Part shown: positions 8,176 to 13,472 of the stretch, piece by piece
Position numbering within the stretch: the first letter of the stretch is position 1
How the letters are laid out: each line of letters begins with the position of its first letter
Source: Bordetella parapertussis
Lineage (GTDB): Bacteria; Pseudomonadota; Gammaproteobacteria; Burkholderiales; Burkholderiaceae_B
DNA: 13,472 nt
Direction: 5' to 3'
Assembly: GCA_945882005.1 (NCBI GenBank)
Contig: CAMCWG010000046.1
Location: 1-13,472 of the forward strand
The notes under the pieces: model-generated
The model's database searches: none
The model's input: only the letters and a program-made list of their open reading frames with translations
Told to the model about the DNA's origin: nothing
Program-made: the position numbers and the translations under genes

Positions 8176-10996
8176 GCTTCACCACTTCCCCGGGAGCTGT
8201 CCCAAATCTTTCTATATATCCGCGTACCACACGCTCCATGCGCATGAACCGCGATCCTTTCACGAGCAAACTGGCTATCGGCATCTTGCCAAGCAACTCG
8301 CACGCCTGTTCCGGCGATTCACAATGGCTTGCTCCCTGGCCGAAGGCTTGAGCGCTCGCGCGTGTAGCATCCCCTAAGGTCAATAGTGTGTCGACACCAC
8401 ATGCACGTGCATAGGCGCCAACTTCCATGTGCATGGCGGGTCCGTTATTACCCACCTCACCCATATCCCCTAGGACTAGCACACGCGGTGATGGCAAGCT
8501 TGCCAACACATCGATCGCAGCTCGAACGGAGTCTGGGTTCGCGTTGTATGTGTCATCAATCAAAACTCGACCATCCGCGAGGCGGTGCGGCTGCATGCGG
8601 CCATTCGCAGCGCTAAAGCCTTGCAATCCCTGCGCGACGGCGGCCAACGAAGCCCCACTTGCCAGCGCGCATGCTGTCGCAGCCAGTGCATTGCGTACGT
8701 TGTGCATCCCTGGTACGGACAAAACAATTTCTGCTTGCCCCAGCGGTGTGTGCAATACGAAGCTAGAGCCTAAAACATCTGACTCGATATCACTGGCCCA
8801 CACACGTGCAGGCGCAGTCAGCCCAAACGTACTTGATACGTGCTGACCGGCCAAGTCGGCCCACAGCGAGGTGAACGCATCATCCGCGGGAAAGACTTTC
8901 GTGCCGCCTGGCATGAGCGAATCAAATACTGTAGCGTTCTCGAGCGCGACCGCTTCAACGCTCACCATAAACTCTTGATGTTCGCGCTGGGCGTTATTTA
9001 CTAGAGCAACTGTTGGCAGTGTCACACTGCCGAGAACACCGATCTCACCAGGATGATTCATCCCCAACTCAATCACAGCGACGCGATGTTGCGCACGGAG
9101 TCTGAGCAGTGTCAGCGGCACACCTAACTCGTTGTTTAGATTACCCGCGGTAGCTAACCGATTTTCCTCACCGACCCATGCGGCGAGAATAGAGGCGATC
9201 ATTTCTTTAGTCGTTGTTTTGCCGTTACTACCAGTCACTGCGATGATAGGTATGGAAAACTGCTTACGCCATGCGCGTCCAAGTGCCAGCAACGCTATAC
9301 GTGTATCTCCCAACGCAATCTGCGGCAGCGCTACATTGGTATCGGGCTGATCAACAAACGCTGCGACTGCACCAGCACCAGCCACTTGACCTAGGTAGTC
9401 GTGCCCATCAAAATTTTCTCCACGCAGGGCTAAAAATACTGCCCCTGTCTCAAGCTTTCTGGAGTCGGTCTGGACACTGCACTCTTGACGCAACATCAAA
9501 CCAGCCTGGGCCCATTGACCATCGTCAAAAGCGATGCGCTGACCGTTTGCTTCTTGATAAGCCTCATGTCCTTTGCCCGCAAGCAAAACGATATCTTCGG
9601 GATCAGCGCCCAGGACCGCATGCAGAATCGCCTGAGCGCGATCAGCCTCAATCAACACATTCGCTGCACCACTCGATAAGCCCGCAATAATGTCCGCAAT
9701 AATGGCTTGAGGCGCTTCGTCGCGCGGGTTATCGCTCGTCACAACAACGCGATCGGCAAGCTTTTGCGCAACGGCACCCATCAGAGAACGCTTGCCCGCA
9801 TCCCGATTCCCACCGCAACCAAACACGCACCACAATTTTGCGCTACGGCTTTGCGCAACGATATGCAGAGTGCGCAATACGCGCTCCAACGCATCGGGGG
9901 TATGGGCGTAGTCCACTACAACCATTGGGCTCGGCGTTCGCGAAACAATTGGATAAATTCGTTGCAATCTTCCGCTGACAGGCTCAATTTTCTCAAAGGC
10001 AGCGCCAATACGCGATAAGCTCCAGCCAAGCTGACGCAAGAGCCCTGCAACACACAAAAGGTTTGCAACATTATGTGAACCAAGCACTTGCGTCTGTATT
10101 TCGACGCACTCCGCGTGCTCGCACAAAACAAAGGCTGCGCCACGCGCATTAGTAGAAAGATCTCGTGCCGTGAGATTCGCCGAATCCGCCTGACGCGACA
10201 GACTAAAGGTGGTCACCGGCACTGTGGCCGAACGCGCGACCTTTACACCAACAGGGTCATCTACATTAAGTACGACACCCTGCAGACCTGCATGTCCGAA
10301 CAAGCGCAGCTTTGCTGCTTCGTACGCTTGCATTGTCAGGTGGTAATCGAGGTGGTCGCGCGACAAATTTGTAAATGCCGCGTGTGCGATACGCACACCA
10401 TTCAAGCGCCCTTGGTCTAGACCAATCGACGAAGCCTCCAGCGCTACCACCTCGGCACCACGAGTCCGCATCTCAGCCAAGGTTCGGTGCACCGACACAA
10501 CATCAGGGGTCGTTAGCTGTCCTGTCGCACTCATGCCATCGGGATAAGTCACGCCTAACGTACCAAGGGTGCCAACGGCAACGCCCTCACCACGCAACGA
10601 TTGGGCTAACCACTGCACACAACTTGTTTTGCCATTCGTACCAGTTACTGCAACCACGCAAAGCTGTGCCGAGGGTTGGCCATACCAGGCATCGGCAAAT
10701 TCCCCCACACGCGTCGCCAAATGCTCGACACCGAAAATTGGAATAGCGGCTGACCGATCTTGCCATGCATTCGCACTGTCAACGTGCAGAACAATCCCGG
10801 CAGCACCTGCGTGAATCGCTGCATCAACGAAAGCGCGCGCATCACCCACTACGCCAGGACACGCAACAAAAATATCCCCTGCCTTCAGGGCACGTGAATC
10901 CATGTGCAACTGCGCGCTAGCCTTGGCTGTCGCACCGAGCTTCTCAATGAGCGTCGCGATCGGTACGTTTTTAGTGATCAGTTCTGCACGAATCAT
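8165..10996 (-). CDS. murEF: Bifunctional MurE-MurF fusion ligase
   Basis: One 943-residue chain holds two consecutive ligases. The MurE half (about 1-502) adds meso-diaminopimelate: P-loop GTNGKTS (119-125), LTTPD (161-165), [11 protein letters not shown] (187-197), the carbamylated-lysine motif YEAAK (Lys229), [10 protein letters not shown] (394-403), DNPR (422-425), which marks DAP specificity, and GKGHE (474-478). The MurF half (about 503-943) adds D-Ala-D-Ala: TDSRKL (510-515), P-loop GSNGKTTTK (589-597), [12 protein letters not shown] (616-627), [10 protein letters not shown] (643-652), [10 protein letters not shown] (814-823), LGDMGEVG (842-849) and VKGSR (912-916). MurE looks complete; MurF lacks roughly its first 22 residues, and there is no linker. 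No stop, frameshift or internal start suggests two proteins. The ATG overlaps the ftsI stop (ATGA) with AGGGAGG 6 bases upstream. MurE-MurF fusions are known in Bordetella. Asn687 replaces the lysine expected in MurF. Confidence 0.97.
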   Translation of the reverse strand: MIRAELITKNVPIATLIEKLGATAKASAQLHMDSRALKAGDIFVACPGVVGDARAFVDAAIHAGAAGIVLHVDSANAWQDRSAAIPIFGVEHLATRVGEFADAWYGQPSAQLCVVAVTGTNGKTSCVQWLAQSLRGEGVAVGTLGTLGVTYPDGMSATGQLTTPDVVSVHRTLAEMRTRGAEVVALEASSIGLDQGRLNGVRIAHAAFTNLSRDHLDYHLTMQAYEAAKLRLFGHAGLQGVVLNVDDPVGVKVARSATVPVTTFSLSRQADSANLTARDLSTNARGAAFVLCEHAECVEIQTQVLGSHNVANLLCVAGLLRQLGWSLSRIGAAFEKIEPVSGRLQRIYPIVSRTPSPMVVVDYAHTPDALERVLRTLHIVAQSRSAKLWCVFGCGGNRDAGKRSLMGAVAQKLADRVVVTSDNPRDEAPQAIIADIIAGLSSGAANVLIEADRAQAILHAVLGADPEDIVLLAGKGHEAYQEANGQRIAFDDGQWAQAGLMLRQECSVQTDSRKLETGAVFLALRGENFDGHDYLGQVAGAGAVAAFVDQPDTNVALPQIALGDTRIALLALGRAWRKQFSIPIIAVTGSNGKTTTKEMIASILAAWVGEENRLATAGNLNNELGVPLTLLRLRAQHRVAVIELGMNHPGEIGVLGSVTLPTVALVNNAQREHQEFMVSVEAVALENATVFDSLMPGGTKVFPADDAFTSLWADLAGQHVSSTFGLTAPARVWASDIESDVLGSSFVLHTPLGQAEIVLSVPGMHNVRNALAATACALASGASLAAVAQGLQGFSAANGRMQPHRLADGRVLIDDTYNANPDSVRAAIDVLASLPSPRVLVLGDMGEVGNNGPAMHMEVGAYARACGVDTLLTLGDATRASAQAFGQGASHCESPEQACELLGKMPIASLLVKGSRFMRMERVVRGYIERFGTAPGEVVKHAV

Positions 10997-12720
10997 CGCG
11001 TGCCTCCCTGCGTCGTCGCGACCGTCGAAGCAAACGGTGCGTCAGGCTGAACACCCATAATCCGCAGGGTGCTACCCACAATACTTGCATAAACAGGCGC
11101 AGCAACACGTCCGCCGTAATACACACCCGAACTCGGCTCATCGATCGTCACCGCCACAACAAACCGAGGATCGGATACCGGCGCGAAACCGACAAAAGAG
11201 CCGCGATAGCGGCTGGTACTGTATTTACGGTCGACAATTTTGCGTGCGGTACCGCTCTTACCTGCGACGCGGTAGCCCTGCACTTGCGCGGCCTTTGCAC
11301 CTTCAGGTCCCGCCGCGGCTTCGAGCCACAAGCGTACACGCCGCGCAACATCTGGCGGATAAACTTGAACCGTGGCTGGCGGTTGATCCCGCTTCATCAA
11401 GCTCAAGCTCACCATATCCCCATCACGCGCAAACACGGAGTACGCGCGCGCCATCTGTAATAACGATACAGATAAACCATAGCCGTATGACATGGTCGCC
11501 TTCTCAATCAAGCGCCAGCGTTCCCAGGGTCGCAAGCGACCTGGCACCTCACCTGGAAACCCAGTCTGAGGCATTTGACCTAAGCCCAGCTCATTAAAGC
11601 GCGTCCACATCTCCCGGGACTCAAGCTTCTCCGAAATCAACGTCATCCCGATATTGCTCGACTTGAGCAAAATTCCGGCTGGATCGAGCGTTCCGTTCGC
11701 GCTCACATCACTGATCGTTGCACCTTGATAGGTGAACTTTCCATTACCAGTCCGGAACTGTGTCGCTGGCGTAATGCGGCTAAGCTCAAGTGCCAGTGCG
11801 ACCGTGAAAGGCTTCATGATGGAGCCAGGCTCAAACGTATCCGTTAGGGCCTGATTGCGCATATTGCCGCTACGAAACGTTTCTCGCTTGTTCGGATCAT
11901 AGGTTGGCATATTGCCCAGGGCCAGTATCTCGCCGGACTTGATATCGATCACGACTGCGGCAGCACCCTTCGCCTTATTCGTCACCATCGCTTCTTGCAG
12001 CGCGCGATAAACCTGATACTGAATCCGCGTATCGATCGATAACTGTATGTCACGACCATCTACTGCAAGATCTACATCTTTCACGTCATCAATCTGCCGC
12101 CCCATCCGGTCGCGCAAGATTCGGCGACTTCCACCTTTTCCGGCTAACTGATCGTTAAAGGCGAGCTCAACACCTTCCTGGCCGTGGTCATCCAGTGTAT
12201 TTAGGCCAACGATATTGCCCGCCACTTCACCTTCAGGGTAGTAGCGTCGATTATCTCTGTGCAAGCTGATGCCTGGCACACGCATTTTTTGTATCTGCTG
12301 AGCGACCTCAATGGGGACCTGTCGCTTCAAATAAATAAAAGTCTTTTTCTCTGGATCGATCTTCTTACTGAGATCGGTCTCGGGCATATCAAGCAGCTCA
12401 GCTAATTTTTTCAAGCGTTCAGCACTGAGCGGCTGAGCGTGCTTTGGTGTGAAACCTATCGCCCGTGCCGGGATACTCGCGGCCAACACCACACCGTTGC
12501 GATCAAGTATCTTGCCGCGACTGGCATACAAGGGCTGCGTCACCTCATAGCGCTTTTCGCCTTGCTGCTGTAAAAACTCAGTCGTGAAACCCTGCAAATA
12601 GATTGCTCTGCCCACTAACGCCAAAAACGCAATACCGATCAACGACAACACCAAGCGCCCGCGCCATAACGGATAGGGCACCTTAAGCATCGGGTTGTTG
12701 AAGAACGGCATGTGCTTCAT
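10993..12720 (-). CDS. ftsI: Septal peptidoglycan transpeptidase FtsI (PBP3)
   Basis: FtsI is the class B penicillin-binding protein that cross-links new septal peptidoglycan; it acts in the periplasm, paired with FtsW. The 575-residue product has a short cytoplasmic tail, one membrane anchor at about 22-43, a pedestal domain starting near RGKILDRNG (68-76) and containing RRYYPEGEVAGNIVG (158-172), and a transpeptidase domain from about 250. The three active-site motifs are present: SIMK at 300-303 (nucleophile Ser300), SSN at 354-356, and KSGT at 488-491. KSG instead of the E. coli KTG is a common variant. Length is close to E. coli FtsI (588). The ATG overlaps the ftsL stop as ATGA, with a G-rich stretch about 5 bases upstream; ATG codons 4 and 11 are less likely alternatives. 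The stop overlaps murEF. Confidence 0.98.
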   Translation of the reverse strand: MKHMPFFNNPMLKVPYPLWRGRLVLSLIGIAFLALVGRAIYLQGFTTEFLQQQGEKRYEVTQPLYASRGKILDRNGVVLAASIPARAIGFTPKHAQPLSAERLKKLAELLDMPETDLSKKIDPEKKTFIYLKRQVPIEVAQQIQKMRVPGISLHRDNRRYYPEGEVAGNIVGLNTLDDHGQEGVELAFNDQLAGKGGSRRILRDRMGRQIDDVKDVDLAVDGRDIQLSIDTRIQYQVYRALQEAMVTNKAKGAAAVVIDIKSGEILALGNMPTYDPNKRETFRSGNMRNQALTDTFEPGSIMKPFTVALALELSRITPATQFRTGNGKFTYQGATISDVSANGTLDPAGILLKSSNIGMTLISEKLESREMWTRFNELGLGQMPQTGFPGEVPGRLRPWERWRLIEKATMSYGYGLSVSLLQMARAYSVFARDGDMVSLSLMKRDQPPATVQVYPPDVARRVRLWLEAAAGPEGAKAAQVQGYRVAGKSGTARKIVDRKYSTSRYRGSFVGFAPVSDPRFVVAVTIDEPSSGVYYGGRVAAPVYASIVGSTLRIMGVQPDAPFASTVATTQGGTR

Positions 12721-13034
12721 CGGCGCCCCCCAGCAGCTGGGGCTAGCTGACTCGCAGATGGTTGGCCAGCAGTAGGCTGGCTGACGTAGATCGTGCGCTC
12801 TGGCGCGATCACGTTCATGCGAAGCTCTTCGCGTGCGACTTTATCGACATGGGCATTGCGAGACGCCTGGGCACGATCCAACTGCAACTTACGCCAATCA
12901 ATTTCGAGATCTTCGGCTTGCGTCGTGTATTTATCGAGTTGGTTGTAAAGCTGCCGTGCCTGATACCGCGCCGTCACTAATGAGATCGCCGAGAACATCA
13001 ACACAATGGCGGCCAGCACGGAAAGACGCCCCAT
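12717..13034 (-). CDS. ftsL: Cell division protein FtsL
   Basis: FtsL is a small bitopic membrane protein that forms a complex with FtsQ and FtsB and activates FtsW-FtsI. The 105-residue product has almost no cytoplasmic part, one membrane segment at about 4-20, a predicted coiled coil at about 24-60 rich in Gln, Leu, Asp and Arg (for example YNQLDKYTTQAEDLEIDWRKL from 30 onward), a KVAREELRMNVIAPERTIYV region at 65-84 typical of the family, and a Pro/Ala/Gly-rich tail. Sequence conservation in FtsL is low; the topology, size and place between rsmH and ftsI make the call safe. The start is the ATG overlapping the rsmH stop as TGATG, with AAGGAG 7 bases upstream. An in-frame TTG directly before it would be too close to that site. 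Confidence 0.95.
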   Translation of the reverse strand: MGRLSVLAAIVLMFSAISLVTARYQARQLYNQLDKYTTQAEDLEIDWRKLQLDRAQASRNAHVDKVAREELRMNVIAPERTIYVSQPTAGQPSASQLAPAAGGRR

Positions 13035-13472
13035 CAACGCGCTCCTTTTTTAGAGCGTGCTGTTTCACGACGGACACGAGGCATAAAGGCCTGCGCACCG
13101 TCGGTACCGAAAGGCGTTCGAGTACGTTCAGCTACGCGCAACACAGCTGAGCGCGACCGTGGATTCTCAGAAATTTCATCATCACTGGGCAATATGCGTG
13201 CAAGCGCCAACAGCACAGGCTGAGGCATTTCACTTTCGCGCAGGGGGAGGCGAGCATACGCAGCTTCCGGTCGGGATGCTGCGTTGATGAACTGCTTGAC
13301 GACGCGATCTTCCAGCGAATGGAAGCTAATCACGGCCATACGTCCGCCTGTTTTTAATAAGCTCAGAGCTGCCGGGAGGGCGCTCTCGAGCTCTTCGAGT
13401 TCATGATTGATGTAAATCCGTAAAGCCTGAAAGGTGCGTGTAGCCGGATGCTGGCCCTTTTCGCGCGTGCGG
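13034..13472 (-). CDS. rsmH: 16S rRNA (cytosine-1402-N4)-methyltransferase RsmH, C-terminal part
   Basis: RsmH (MraW) methylates N4 of C1402 in 16S rRNA with S-adenosylmethionine; it is usually the second gene of the dcw cluster. The gene enters from the right edge, so its N-terminus is missing; about 145 residues are visible, somewhat under half the usual length. Reading minus-strand codons from the edge gives an open frame without stops that begins [20 protein letters not shown], a hallmark RsmH segment, continues with [10 protein letters not shown] and [21 protein letters not shown], and ends in a basic tail ([12 protein letters not shown]). The internal ATG at 13339 (MAVISFHS) is not the start, since conserved sequence continues upstream. 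The stop overlaps the ftsL ATG by one base (TGATG). The SAM-binding N-terminal motifs lie outside the window. Confidence 0.97.
   Translation of the reverse strand, partial: RTREKGQHPATRTFQALRIYINHELEELESALPAALSLLKTGGRMAVISFHSLEDRVVKQFINAASRPEAAYARLPLRESEMPQPVLLALARILPSDDEISENPRSRSAVLRVAERTRTPFGTDGAQAFMPRVRRETARSKKGAR
13042..13047 (-). promoter_or_regulatory. Ribosome binding site for ftsL
   Basis: AAGGAG on the minus strand, within the last codons of rsmH, lies 7 bases before the ftsL ATG and only 4 before the adjacent TTG. The spacing favours the ATG. Confidence 0.8.

Noticed and set aside
13034..13339. A separate 101-residue gene starting at MAVISFHS.
   Set aside because: The frame stays open to the window edge, and the upstream part ([15 protein letters not shown]) is a conserved RsmH segment, so this is the end of rsmH.
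1..13472. Search for a mobile, defence, CRISPR, RNA-gene or other accessory system.
   Set aside because: Conserved cell wall and division genes fill the window on one strand with no intergenic room. I saw no repeat array, tRNA-like fold, integration site or compositional break.

Overview
The window is an almost wholly coding stretch of a bacterial division and cell wall (dcw) cluster. All twelve genes lie on the minus strand, so transcription runs from the right end of the window to the left. The order is rsmH (3' part), ftsL, ftsI, a fused murE-murF, mraY, murD, ftsW, murG, murC, ddl, ftsQ and the first codons of ftsA. I see no RNA gene, mobile element, CRISPR array, terminator or plausible plus-strand gene.

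The organism is most likely a betaproteobacterium of the order Burkholderiales, close to the Alcaligenaceae (the Bordetella/Alcaligenes group). The reasons are the gene order without murB, the single-chain MurE-MurF protein known from Bordetella, a MraY that resembles the Bordetella protein as I remember it, and a long MurD with a basic insertion. The MurE half carries the DNPR motif for meso-diaminopimelate, which fits a Gram-negative wall. The genus cannot be fixed from the sequence alone.

The genes form one pathway. MurC, MurD and the MurE-MurF fusion add L-Ala, D-Glu, meso-DAP and D-Ala-D-Ala to UDP-MurNAc, and Ddl supplies the D-Ala-D-Ala. MraY moves the product onto undecaprenyl phosphate to give lipid I, and MurG adds GlcNAc to give lipid II. 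FtsW and FtsI polymerise and cross-link lipid II at the septum. FtsL and FtsQ are membrane scaffold proteins of that machine, FtsA ties FtsZ to the membrane, and RsmH methylates 16S rRNA.

The cluster is extremely compact. From rsmH to ddl every junction is an overlap: one TGATG, six ATGA, one GTGA, and an 11-base overlap at murEF/mraY. Only the last two junctions, ddl-ftsQ (11 bases) and ftsQ-ftsA (4 bases), have any spacer. No stretch longer than 11 bases lacks a gene. Most starts have strong Shine-Dalgarno sequences inside the preceding gene; murD and ftsA do not.

I found no undescribed system here. The points most worth checking are the architecture of the MurE-MurF junction, the loss of the usual carbamylated lysine in the MurF half, and the MurD insertion.
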